Program-made: the position numbers and the translations under genes | The notes under the pieces: generated by a model | What the model saw: the letters and a program-made list of their open reading frames with translations, nothing else | Told to the model about the DNA's origin: nothing | Database searches by the model: none | NCBI GenBank assembly: GCA_942486035.1 | Contig: CALNXK010000130.1 | Location: 1-64,000 of the forward strand | Origin: Porites lobata | Taxonomy: Eukaryota; Cnidaria; Anthozoa; Scleractinia; Poritidae | Length of the DNA stretch: 64,000 bases | Direction of reading: 5' to 3' | Part shown: in pieces, positions 23,507 to 34,459 of the stretch | Position numbering within the stretch: position 1 is the first letter of the stretch | Layout of the letters: each line of letters begins with the position of its first letter

Positions 23507-23830
23507 TGCCCGGGGGGGTACTCGATATATCCTTGGGTGGGGAGGTGCGGCTCAGCCCCTCATACCCTGACCCTGTTTAAGACAAAAATCGCTGATTTTC
23601 CTACCCTGTTTAAGACAGAATTCCGATTTTTGATACCCAGTTTAAGACATTCGTAGAAGGCTGTTTATCGTCTAAGAACAGGGTTATGGATTCCTGTCTA
23701 AGAAAAGATACCCTGTTTAAGACAAAAATTGATAAAATCGATACCCTGTTTAAGACAAAAATCCCGAAACACATACCGTGGCTGGCCGCACGTCCCCGTT
23801 AAGCCCTTATAAAGGGACCCCCCCCGGGGC
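23507..23830. mobile_element. CCCGGGGGGG-ended element with internal repeats
   Basis: The left end CCCGGGGGGGTAC and right end GGGACCCCCCCCGGGG are inverted. Inside, TACCCTGTTTAAGACAAAAAT recurs four to five times. It is a MITE-like unit with a short tandem core. Confidence 0.6.
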
Positions 23831-24820
23831 GTTCTGTCTGTTAAACGGCAAAAAATATAACTGACTACCGACAAAAGGAGAAAAAACATTACCGACTACC
23901 GAAAGAAATATTAACCGACAACCGACATGGTCCAACATTGTAAGGATGTTTTTACTCAGAAAAAAAATTGTATTTTCAATTTTATCAAAACTATGCGTGA
24001 AGGTTGATCACTTTAAATCCCAATTTCGTTACTTATAGAATTTCCTGTCATCAACTTACTCGTGTCAAATTGTTATAAAATCGCGTAGGTTCGATTTTCG
24101 CTTTTTTCCTGGCATGCTTGATTGAGGACTGCCTATTTCGTGCCAGCAGCTCAAGCTCATTTGATACTTCAAATGGTGCGCCTTTGTTCCTCTTCATTTT
24201 CGGGGGAAAATCTGGGAAAGCGCGCGCTCATTTCCCGGGAAACAGACTTTAGTCACTAAAACTAACTTAACTATTGCTATTGATTACTTTGCAGACAGTC
24301 CGTAAACTGGGAGGAACTGGTTAAAGACTGCTAAAAGTGGAGCAAACGATGGCGCAACTTAAGCAAACCAGACTTTAGATAAGGTTCCATTGTAATTAAA
24401 TGATTATCTACGCGGAATGAAGAAGAAGTGTTACCCTTGTATAACGTTTAAACTGTGTGAATGAAGTAACGAATATTAAAAATTAACTTGTTTTTTAATC
24501 ATTAACCTAGATTTACAGACAATCAACAAACGTCGAAAATTTTAACCGACAACCGACATGTGGACCCTCCCATTCAGACCCTCCTTACAGCTCTCTTTTT
24601 CGCCGTGTAATTTATTTACAGATTCACCAAATGTATCATGACTGAATAATGGCCAGAGACTAAGTTCGCAGGATGTATAACAACCTGAGATATTTTAGCA
24701 TTTTTGTATTAATATGGAATTTCTGAGAAATTCAATATTGATACAAAAATTATGGCAAAATTAGTATAAAAAAATGCCGATGTGCGTTTCTCTTGTGAAC
24801 ACCTGCTTACTGTCTAAATA
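23831..24820. other. Spacer, short repeats only
   Basis: AACCGACAACCGACATG occurs near 23920 and again near 24550, so the block between may be an element with direct termini. No gene is supported. Confidence 0.35.
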
Positions 24821-24823
24821 GGT

Positions 24824-26107
24824 ACAGTGGAAGCTGGTTAATACGGACATCAAGCGGACATGCCATAGTGTCCGTATTAACCGGGTGTCCGTATTAAGCG
24901 AGCTCTCCGAAAATATGTCACTGGGGACACATAGTTTACTTATATAAAGATTAATTGAAAGCAGACAACGAGAAGAAGGGTAGGAACAATGACTGCCGCA
25001 AAAAGCCAAGGAAGTGAAACTTGTGAACTTAGTAGACACAAGACTTTATTTAAGGGCAGGCCCGAGGCAGGCCCGAGGTTTAAACATGGGAAGAAGGACG
25101 GACTCAAGAAAATCAAATAGTCGTCCCGAGGGCTTTTCCTCTTGAAAAATGGTAGGGGCGTCCCGCCCATTTTCTATAATGGACAATCCCAGGGGACGAG
25201 GTTGGCAACGCCATTTTGTTTCCTCTTTCTTTTAAGTATAAAATCGTATTAACCTGCATAGAAATATGTCATAATTTGAACAGGGTACAATGTCTACAAC
25301 TAGCACATATATGATCGTGACATGAACATAGACAGTGCGCAGGTAACCAGTGTCCTTAACGCAGGGTTGAGGATATATGAGTATTCGTGACTGGGTGCAC
25401 AGAAAATTGTCCGTTGTCCATATATGCCGGTGTTTTTAATAAGCGGGTTAATTTCACGAATATGAACTTTTTGTCGGGACAAACGAAACTGTCCGTTATA
25501 TGCGGGTGTCCGTAGAGCGTGGTTCCACTGACAGGGCTAACGGCTGATTGGTCAAGAGGTTGTGACATGAAAAAGTGATCTCGTAGTTACTGCGCATGCG
25601 GAAAGTTAAGAATGAATGATCTTGTTGTCAATATGGCGGACGTTCGATGGCCGATTGGGAGCTGCATTTTTCCAATTTCTTACCATATCACCAGAGGTTC
25701 CACTGTATTACCATTAGTAGCATTAGTATTCTTGCACGAGAGATTTTGGACTCAGCTTTTTCAGCTCAAATTTTCTTTAATTTGTTGCTTAGGAGACAAC
25801 ATTAAAATGATACATCTAAGTCACTCACTACTCGTGTCTGCAGCAACGAGAAAAACGAGCACGGGAAACAACTTCATATTTGGAACAGTCCCTTGTAAGA
25901 TGCGTTTCCTCTTTGCACTGAAGATAGAGACCTCTTCCCAGGCCAGGATGGATATAAGTAATATCACTTACTCTAACCGGCTATGATTGGTTCAAAGTTG
26001 AGAACGCCTTTAATCAAAATTTCTAATCGGAACCCAACAGGAATTCAAAGGCCGAATTGTCCGTATTAAGCGGGGGGGTGTCCGTAGGGCGTAATTCCAC
26101 TGTATCA
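24824..26107. mobile_element. CAGTGGAA-ended (Tigger/pogo-like) element with internal duplications
   Basis: The left end is TA-CAGTGGAAGCTGG with TTAATACGGACA repeats, and the right end is TTCCACTG-TA. Further TTCCACTG ends occur at about 25525 and 25700, so more than one element or partial copy is nested here. CAGTGGAA ends with TA targets are typical of pogo/Tigger MITEs. No transposase is seen. The first exon at 25.85 kb lies inside. Confidence 0.5.
25829..25877 (-). CDS. Third signal-peptide exon (orphan cassette, copy 2)
   Basis: ATG at 25877 opens MKLFPVLVFLVAADTS, then one base and the donor GTGAGT. It is nearly identical to the exon at 19700-19748, and its surroundings (about 25735-26060) are the same duplicated block. 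It could be a distal alternative start for the LU gene or a non-functional copy. Confidence 0.45.
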
Positions 26108-26270
26108 CCATTAGTAGCATTCGTCATTTATTTTATAAATTACATACCAAGGATAGTACAATGACCTGAAACTGATATTGAAGTGTCTGGCTTCTAGAAA
26201 ACTTTATCGAAACACTTTTAAAACCGTGAAAGGTTTGAACCCAGGAGTCATTTCAAAATTAGGTTGAGTT

Positions 26271-26613
26271 ATTGACGAGATCAAGCAAAACTAACAACGA
26301 AAGAACGACTGGAGAACTGACAATTTGACTAACAATAGACGACTGTTTAACTGTGACAATAGACGGATCGAAACGCACCAATTACTGATTACGAGTCTTC
26401 ATAGCCAATAACATCACGGCTTAACGGACAGACAGCCAATAAAATCGCGACGTAATTGACCAATCAAATCAATAACCAGAGTATAATACCATCAACTGAC
26501 GTGATACAACTCACTTTGACTCTGAAGATGACTACCGCACAGGTTGTCGAAACGTCAGTCACTGTCAATAACAACAGTCCTATTCAGGACGATCAAACTC
26601 AACCTACTTTTGA
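26271..26613 (+). mobile_element. Penelope-like tail fragment, inverted copy
   Basis: This repeats the 3' region of the element at 22427-23506 in the opposite orientation, including GACTGTTTAACTGTGACAAT and GATGACTACCGCACAGGTTG. The reverse transcriptase and endonuclease are absent except for the last few codons. Confidence 0.7.
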
Positions 26614-26893
26614 AACACTTTCATTTGATAGTTTTGACATTTTTATATCTTATCATCACTGCTGAAAATAAAAGACAACGAAATGAACAATGCACAAAAA
26701 ATGCAAAAACAGCTGAACCATTCTGATTAGTAATTTTTAATAACTAATAATTATAATTGAAATGAGTATAAGGTTTCGACATGTTTTGTGGTATCTGGTT
26801 TAGATGTTACAATATATTTCACGAGCCGTAATAGAGCAAAGAAATTCGAGACAACTTTGAAACATAGATGGCAATTAAAAAATCGTGCAACTG

Positions 26894-28737
26894 TCAATTT
26901 TCGTCGTTGACTTGGCTCCATGTGTATAAAATCTCTTCTCTTGGTATTTTCCACAACACTTCCAGATTCTTCCAGCCATTTCGGATCGTCAAGTCCATCT
27001 TATCGTCAGGATTAACGGGCGTGTTCAAGTAGGTTCTGTAGACAAGCGACTGGCAAAATCTGGAAACTACCAAGACAGGAAGCAAAGAAATTTCTTCATT
27101 GGATAATGGGTTGACAGAATTATAACCATTCAAAAAGTATTTTGCCATTCGGATTCTTCCGCCGCTCAACTCGAAGCCGACTTCAACGTTTAAAATGTGC
27201 ATAAGAGCCACTGCTACATCAAAAATCCGGCAGCTGTAGTTAAGAAAACCAAAATCAATGAAGCCAATCCCGGGTGCAGTTTTTCCGTTTTCGTCAGAAA
27301 GAATAAGAATATTGCCTTGATTCAAATCGCCGTGGATTAATTGCTTGGGCAGAAGGTGCAGCTTTGGCAAAACCTCCTTTCGAAAATTGTGACAAATTTT
27401 TCGAACCATTTCGATGTAATGATTTTCACTGACGGCTTCAAGATATTCCTCAACCGCGTCTCCAGCGCGGGACATGTCCCAGAGGAAATCTGGACGACTC
27501 AGCGTTGAACATTCAAATTCCTGCCAAACAAAATTTACCATATGATAAATAAAAGTGCATCAAGGGAACCAAAAGGCCACAATGCATGCTGGATGTGTTC
27601 CATTCAAGCAAAACTTTCAGACGAGATCTCCAAAAGCGTTATGGTCACGAACGGTTCGTAAGTTAGAGGTGGTGGATGTTGGGTCATTTAGACCCCAGGG
27701 TACTCCCTATTACGGCCTATACGGAGAGCCCCCCCCCCCCAAGAAAGGGGTACCTTTTCTGTCAAAAATGGTATATAAAAGGGTAGGGGGTTGGATTTTG
27801 CCGGGGGTAGCCTGCCTGTCTATAATTTTGTTGCGTCTCCACCAGACTTTAGATAAACAAAGGGTGAGAAAGCGATGCATTGTTAAGCTTACGCGAAAGA
27901 TCAACTTCCTGTCATCATTGTTGACCTACAGGACGTCAACTTGATTGTTGCCTCGGAAAAAGGCTTAAAGCTGCACTTAAACTTTTATTCTGCAATATGG
28001 TATTTATTTTAAAACCAAAACATCAAGGACATGGGAGCCTGCAAATTTTCAGTGGCCTTTGATTAACAGAGAGCATGCGTCATTGGGATACACCGCTGGT
28101 CCGATGGCGCAGTTCAAAGGTACATTCCGTTGGAAATGAAAACTATCAAGTTAAATAATTTTTTTACCTTCAATTCTCTATTCATCTTCCCCACAGCCTT
28201 TCCAACTTCAAAGAGCACTTTGTTGCTGAGTGAAGTTTGCTTCAGCACTTTACCCGGTACATAGTTAAGCAACCGTACAGCGCAGACAATGAATACATCC
28301 TCAGAATATGCTTCGCCATTGTAAATCTTGGCAGCGTTGTTCTCTCCGTTAGTTTCCAGGGCAATAACACCAGGATAGTCACGTCTTGGGATTTTACACA
28401 TCACGTAGGACGTGCCCAAGACGGAGGGAACAGGGGTACTGCACTTAAAGCCGCGTGCGTTGAGGAACGTCAACACACCGAGCTGTGTGGCAATAAAACA
28501 CTCGTCGCTTGAATCAACCTCATTTGCTATTTTGAGGATAAACTCTTTGTTGCTAGACAGAACATTCCGCTCTTCTTGTGCCCTCAATGTTCCTCGCAGA
28601 TAGAAGTTTTTGTCATCGAAGCTGCTGAGATCTTCAACTGCTGTCACCTGCAGGTCGAATAGACGAGTTGCCATAACTACGGCTTGATGGGTAGTCACGT
28701 GAGGAAGAGGCGATTTCGGAACGTTATCCCTGTCCAT
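26894..28737 (-). CDS. HYKK: Hydroxylysine-kinase-like phosphotransferase (APH fold)
   Basis: Exon 1 (28168-28737) begins at ATG and ends LK before the donor GTAAAA. Exon 2 (26894-27520) enters after TTTGGCAG and ends in TGA. The phases agree and the product is 398 residues. The N-lobe has a lysine in EFILKIANE and the hydrophobic core of an APH kinase. The C-lobe has the catalytic loop HGDLNQGNIL and the metal-binding FIDFGF. Hydroxylysine kinase phosphorylates 5-hydroxylysine with GTP in lysine breakdown; vertebrate forms are about 370 residues. Assignment within the APH superfamily is by overall resemblance, so another small-molecule kinase is possible. All key residues are present and no damage is seen. 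The intron (27521-28167) carries G/C-run repeat sequence near 27700-27800. Confidence 0.75.
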
Positions 28738-29039
28738 TCTCCTGGAAACAGACGAGAAAAGTAAACGTAATATTAATACCGTAATCTGCCGCTTATAAGC
28801 TCTGGGCTAACACTTCTTAGTGAGGGGTTTTAAGAGGGCTCATATCCCCGGGGGGGTTATACTTGGGTTTTGTTTTTTTGGTGTTTACGGGTAGATGGAC
28901 CGACAACCGGCAGTTTACCGTATTCGGTTAAAGTAAAGTGATCAATGAAATACCAGTCCATAATTTGCAATTTGCAGTTCGAAAGTTGTGCGGAGTATCC
29001 ACCATCATTTTCTTCTGTTTGATCTTTGAAGATACTTAC

Positions 29040-29075
29040 CTCAAGAGACAGGAAAGAAAAACATATACTGATTGG
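29040..29075 (-). other. Possible 5' non-coding exon of the kinase gene
   Basis: The minus strand reads TCTCTTGAG before a strong donor GTAAGTATC at 29034-29039. A pyrimidine-rich acceptor TCTGTTTCCAG lies five bases upstream of the kinase ATG. Together they suggest an untranslated first exon. Its upstream end is unknown. Confidence 0.35.
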
Positions 29076-30469
29076 CCTAGATTATGATAAATTAGACATG
29101 GCTGTCATTACAACCCCTCCCATCACCTTCATCAGCATCGTACAATCGTCCTATTTGCTGGTAGTCCACGTGTTACAATCGTAGCTTGGCGTAGCCGGAA
29201 GGGGAAGACAGTGGGCCACTATTCATTTCTTTAGGTTTGGTCTCAACGGCATGCCGATACAAAAGAAATCTTTTAAATTTCCCTAACTCCGCTACTCGAT
29301 CGACTTCTTCGATGTCATCAGCGGACTTCGTTACTCTTCCAGTGTCCAGTGGTATTTGTGAACGACAACCTCCTATCATCTGGACAAAGTAAATCTTCCA
29401 GTCCTCGGCTTAGAGCGTATGTAAAAAGCATCGTTCTGTAATATAGACCAACATCTCTCATGATTGTACCAATGTATACATTGTATACATTGCCTGCGTA
29501 AGTCCTCAAAATTTAGTTTTACTTTATACTTCCATATACCATCCCAACCCCTAAATAGAGAGGAGAAGTCGCTACATTACGTTGCCATGGTAGCACAATT
29601 TCTGAATGACAACAAACGAAAACGTCACTTAAAAAGTGGATTCGCATTGTTTTAGACGTCATCGATCTTATTCAATTTCATTTAATATGTCAAATGTTGG
29701 CGAAATTTTCTGTGTTTGAATCGGAAAGCACCATTTAAGTTAAGATTTTCAGCAGTATAACCATTTTAAGTATTAGAAGATATGTTTATGCGCTTGTATG
29801 CTAATACTCGAGTGAAAAGAAAAAGTGAACTCCAGATGTTTTTGTTGATTTCCTAAGGCCATATTGGTGCACCAAAACTGTACACCACTATGGCGTCTCC
29901 ATACAAAGCTCTACAAAGGTGCGTGAAACGTTTCGGCAAATAACTCAGAAACTGTGGGCCACAAAGACCTGAAACTTGGACAAATTGTTTATATATTAGT
30001 ATTTTATAACTTTCATTTTCTTGGCTTCTTCCACTGGACGGTTTCCAATTTATTTTTTGTTGCGTGACAGTGAAAACGATCTATTGCTTTTTCGCCGTTT
30101 TCGATGGCGTCACCGTCCTCGTTGCTTGCTTCCTATTGTTGTAATCCAAAAATTTTGCTGCCATGGTAACGTGACGTCTCTAATTCGCAGGAACAGTAAA
30201 GGGCTAAGTAGCTCAGCTGCTTTGTAGCTTTGGCAGAGTTGGAGAACTGATAGCGGAGATTACACACATACTGAGAAGACGAAATCTGAGCCGAACTGCT
30301 GCAATTAACTCAGCGGATGAGCAAGTTCATCCATTCCTGCAAACTTTCTCAACATAAAAAAACCCTTTTTGCCGTTAGTGCAGATCTATTCGGAAAGGAA
30401 AGTCCTTTTCATTTCAAGATCGTTAGTCAGTATTTAGGACGTTTAAACACTTTCCTAACTGTTTCAAAA
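29076..30469. repeat. Spacer with dispersed repeat copy
   Basis: About 29740-30090 is the second copy of the repeat also at 6250-6600, sharing GCCATATTGGTGCACCAAAA and GAAACTTGGACAAATTGTTT. No gene is supported in the rest. Confidence 0.55.
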
Positions 30470-30712
30470 TTATTCTGCGGCAGCACTTCCTTGTGACAGC
30501 GCCCAGTTATAAGTGTTTAATGCGTGCATATACATTTTAATATCACGCTTAAAAGCGCTCCTAACAAAATAGTAGTAATCCGTATTTCCCTGGTCCAGTC
30601 CAGCCATCCAGTGCAAGAAGCCAAACCCTCTTAAATATAATGCTTTTGATTGCTCTCCAATCAAGTATTGTCGGTTTATTTTGTTTGAATGCACCGAACT
30701 ACAAAGTAGGTT
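30470..30712 (-). CDS. Candidate terminal exon, unknown protein
   Basis: After a possible acceptor ACTTTGTAG a frame of about 80 codons ends in TAA. It reads FGFLHWMAGLDQGN, YYYFVRSAFKRD, MYMHALNTYNWAL and ends SAAAE. The composition looks like globular protein rather than chance. I do not recognise the family. It may belong with the membrane-protein exon at 32.0-32.3 kb; no connecting exons are proven. Confidence 0.3.
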   Translation of the reverse strand, partial: NLLCSSVHSNKINRQYLIGEQSKALYLRGFGFLHWMAGLDQGNTDYYYFVRSAFKRDIKMYMHALNTYNWALSQGSAAAE

Positions 30713-31716
30713 TAAAGCGTGTCGAGCAGTTATTCAGCTTCAATGCCTTTGAACTGGGAAGTAGGTTAATTTTTGCCCGCTAGTGTGCAAAACGTTTCAC
30801 TCGTGATCACAGACTGGAAACTGTTACCGTGATTGCAGGATCAGGATTAGTTTGTCACGATCTTATAACTAGTTCAAATCTGTTAGCTTGCCACTTAAAT
30901 TTAGACGCTTTTAGAACTCAAATACAGTATTTGTATTTGCTGATAGTCACGCTTCCCTCTTTTGTTTACTGATTCTTATCTGCATACGTAGTAAGCACCT
31001 GCGTATACATAGTGATTAAAGCACACGTGCGCTATTGGGCAATTTTGAACTACAAGAAAATAAGATTCGATATCATTCACTGATTTCCCTTACAAACAGA
31101 CAAGGGTAGTTTGGAAGTTTGTCGCACCGTGATTTTTCATTTCTTTGTTTAATTATTTCCTTATTAAAGATTCTATATACTCAGTTAATTATAATGTGTC
31201 ACTGATGTGTCCAACCACGGAAAGTGCAAGCAGTCACGCTCGGCTCTGACTCTGCGTTGATGCTGATTTTCACTACATTATGTACAAAGCTGGACTATCT
31301 GAGAGCTTTCAGCGTAATTCGAGTTATGCAGTGTGGATCACAATACATTAGGTAAGTCAAAGGAACACTTTAATTTTACCGTGAAAGGGAAAAATGCAAA
31401 TTTGTAATCGCGACCTGATTATTATTTAACAACTTCTGTCTTGCCACTATGATCACTACCTCAAAAGTCGTAACGTTTGAATTTCGTCTTAAATAAATGT
31501 AAGAGGATATTTCAGATTTAGGTAACTGCTGAAAAACTTCTTCAAAAAGTGAAAACGAAAAAAATAACATCTGAACCTTTTATGCGCGGTTCCTTACATC
31601 CGTAATGATAGTTCATTGGCGGTTGGGGATCACTGAGATTTTCAGTTCCGCATTCAGATATTACATATTTTTGAGAAAACGTATCTGTTCAAATTCCTAT
31701 TCTATATTGAAAGCCT

Positions 31717-32055
31717 ATGTTAGGGACCCCACTTTTGACAGTATTTCAAAATGCTTATGTTTTCGTTGATTCAGTTACAATTACAGCTCTGTCGTTTTCT
31801 ACTTTAATCGGTTTCCACTTGAAGCAAAATGATAAAAAAGCAACGTTTAAAACTGGAAGAAATTTATCGCTTGGTCTTAATCTACATCTTGGAGGAAAAC
31901 AATTCGTGATTCAACTGAGTGCTAAGAAACATTGGTCCAAAACAAAGCAACGGAAAATCCAAACTCTAACTGACAGCAACAGAGTCATGAAATTAAGTCT
32001 AACTTGCCTTAGATTGTCGATTGATCGAGGAATCGTATCACACGTTATAGTATGA
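31717..32055 (+). other. Plus-strand open frame, doubtful
   Basis: A 112-codon frame without recognised motif, overlapping the minus-strand candidate in the next entry. It has no splice or promoter context that I can support, and is probably chance. Confidence 0.15.
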
Positions 32056-32287
32056 GGAGCAAACTGTTTGATCGAGGAGTTTTCTTGAGTGAAAACAACA
32101 CAGACGCGTAATAGATAAAAACAACGGGAAAACAACAAGCTACTGAAACTACGCAATTCAGCCAAGTGCAAACTAACACGATTGGTTTGCACGATCGACC
32201 AACCGGTTTTCCATTGATAAAACCTGTTTTATAGTTCCTGTAATGGCCAGTTTTACCAGACTGACCTCCTCTCCGACTGACAGACAT
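32045..32287 (-). CDS. Candidate first exon of a type II membrane protein
   Basis: From an ATG at 32287 the frame reads MSVSRRGGQSGKTG, then a basic stretch and a 26-residue hydrophobic segment (CKPIVLVCTW through VVFIYYASVL). A short basic N-terminus before a single helix is typical of type II proteins such as Golgi enzymes or TNF ligands. No donor site is convincing, so the exon end is unknown. Confidence 0.3.
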   Translation of the reverse strand: MSVSRRGGQSGKTGHYRNYKTGFINGKPVGRSCKPIVLVCTWLNCVVSVACCFPVVFIYYASVLFSLKKTPRSNSLLLIL

Positions 32288-32361
32288 CTCCGATTCGCCT
32301 ATATCAACCACCTATTATTCCATGTAATACTCCATGAATTGTCCCCATTCCTTTGTCGTCA

Positions 32362-32755
32362 GGGGCACCAAACGACAATTTTCGGAAAATTATCTGTTCG
32401 GAAGACGATTTCAGGTCTAGAATTTTCGGATCATTTTCTGACAAATTTCTTGCTTGCTTGCCTCTCCTAGGATTTTCGAACTTCAAAAAATCGTATAATG
32501 GCCCATTTTTAACGGATTTTTACCCTAAAAAGGTCACCTAGAATTTTCGGGAGCCTTTTTTCTGGCTGAAATTTTCGAAAAGGTAAATTTTGATCCCTAT
32601 AATTTTCGGATCATTATACTTTCAGCTAGGAAATCCGAACAGATGAAAATTTTTTAGGGGATAAAAATAAGCCTTTATCTACCGTTTAAATACTAAAGTA
32701 CGTTCAACTATGCTATGTTTATGTGGTTTTGAACTATACTCTCGTTGGGTACCCC
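32362..32755. mobile_element. MITE-like element, GGGGCACCCAACG family, copy 2
   Basis: The ends are GGGGCACCAAACG and CGTTGGGTACCCC. The interior shares TCTGTTCGGAAGACGATTT, GGTCACCTAGAATTTTCGGG and TTTTTTCTGGCTGAAATTTT with copy 3 at 53456-53803. Confidence 0.8.
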
Positions 32756-32884
32756 TGTGTCGTGCAATGTTTCAGTACTAGGTATATATAATAATGAGCC
32801 CTTATTATACTACTGACTTGCATGTTTTTTTTTAAATGATATAATTATACAAGCCGCACAACAAATTATGTCAGGACCTTTCTC

Positions 32885-33610
32885 ATAAACTATCAATCAA
32901 TCGATCAATTTATTTATGTGATGGGTGGGGTTGCCCCGATCATCCAAGCCAGAGGCTCATGTATGAAACGTATGACAATAAAAATAGCTAACAATAATAC
33001 AATACATTTACAATAATACAATACAATGTATAAAAATGATATATCCGTGAATACTTACAGCAAGACCCGCCCGCATCCCACTGAATTAATTAAAAATTAA
33101 AAACCCTAAGAATAAGTTAAAAACCTTAAGATAAAAAAAATAAATAAATACATCTAAGATAGAGTAAAAACCTAAAGACATACAAAAACTGCATTTACAA
33201 CTGACTCTTAAGTTTATAAGATCAAAAGATATTAACTGCTTAAGAAACTCACTCAACTCAGTCGATCTCTTAATGTAAGAAGGAAGCTGATTCCACAAAT
33301 GCGAAGCCTTGTAAGTGAAAGAATTGTGATAATATCGATTATTATAGAATGGTTGAGTGAGATTGTGTTCTCTGTTCGTTACATTGTAACGTAATATACG
33401 AGGTTCAAATAGACTAGAAATGTAGTCAGGCCCATTTCCTTTTATACATTTAAGGTCATTCCCCTGAAATAGAACTTCTCGTCTTCCCTTTTCTTTTAGA
33501 CGTACAAAAAAACCTTTTTTATCTCTCGACTTGGTGCCGACCCCGACGGTAGCCATCTTGAAAGATTGCGTGACCAGTGTTGCAATATTATGCGCAGTAG
33601 AGATGCGCAA
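32885..33610 (-). mobile_element. LINE 3' end remnant
   Basis: Minus-strand frame 33086-33610 contains NSFTYKASHLWNQLPSYIKR, the conserved end of CR1/jockey-like polymerases. A hydrophobic, translated tail follows. The element ends at a short ATCAATCAATCGATCAAT repeat near 32890, as expected of a CR1-type 3' terminus. The N-terminal part is not LINE-like, so the boundary near 33500 is uncertain. Confidence 0.65.
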
Positions 33611-33649
33611 TGCAATTCAGGGGATTGACCTTAAAAAGGAGAGTTAAGG

Positions 33650-33900
33650 AGGAGCAAGGGTGGGGCAGTGGTGAGAGCACTCGCCTCCCACCAATGTGGC
33701 CCGGGTTCGAATCCTGGCGTCGACGCCATATGTGGGTTGAGTTTGTTGTTGGTTCTCTCCCTTGTTCCGAGAGGTTTTTCTCCGGGTACTCCGGTTTTCC
33801 GCTCTCCTTAAAAACCAACACTTTCAAATTCCAATTCGATCTGGAACGCACGGACATGTTTCAACGAGTTCTTATGAACTCGTTAATGCTCCGTGGGTAA
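33650..33900 (+). mobile_element. tRNA-derived SINE
   Basis: A-box-like GCAGTGGTGAGAGCACTCGC and B-box GGGTTCGAATCC form a polymerase III promoter. The body has GGTTGAGTTTGTTGTTGG and CTCCGGGTACTCCGGTTTTC, and an A/T-rich end. A second, inverted copy is at 35030-35255. It is 40 bases upstream of the LINE remnant on the opposite strand. Confidence 0.8.
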
Positions 33901-34415
33901 ACAAATTACAAATTACAATTTTAGACTTGACAAAACACAAATAACAAATTAACTTTACTGAAGAAGTTTAAATAATGCATGTACATCAGTTCATTTTCAC
34001 ATTCACTTAGCCCTTCGCTTTCAATTACAACCGTCAATAATCGAAAACTATTGGATTAACTTACAAAGTTTATTGAGTTCGAATTGTCATACTCGGGAAA
34101 TACCGATAGTTTTGTTATTGCTTGTGATAAACTTTCCTCGTTACTTGAGCAATTGCCTCTCTATGATACTAAAGCATTACATGCGCGCTCATTTACGGTT
34201 GCTGCTACACGAGTGAAGAAATTTCAGGCAAAGGCTTTTGTTTTTTTCGTCCCTATAAACGGCTTCAAAGTTTGTGTAGTCTTTACAAAGAACACAATCA
34301 GAATCGATAACTAGCGGACCTCGCCATGGATAAAATCCAAAGTTCACGGAAACACTTCATGATAATTGTCAAACACTTGATTGTCTCCCCAAAACAAGAA
34401 AGTTTTTCCAATTTT

Positions 34416-34421
34416 TTTATT
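34416..34421 (-). promoter_or_regulatory. Possible polyadenylation signal
   Basis: AATAAA on the minus strand about 40 bases after the cadherin-gene stop codon. Others may exist further on. Confidence 0.3.
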
Positions 34422-34459
34422 GATTTTGTTGTTATTACTGTCCATTCGGTAATAATTTC

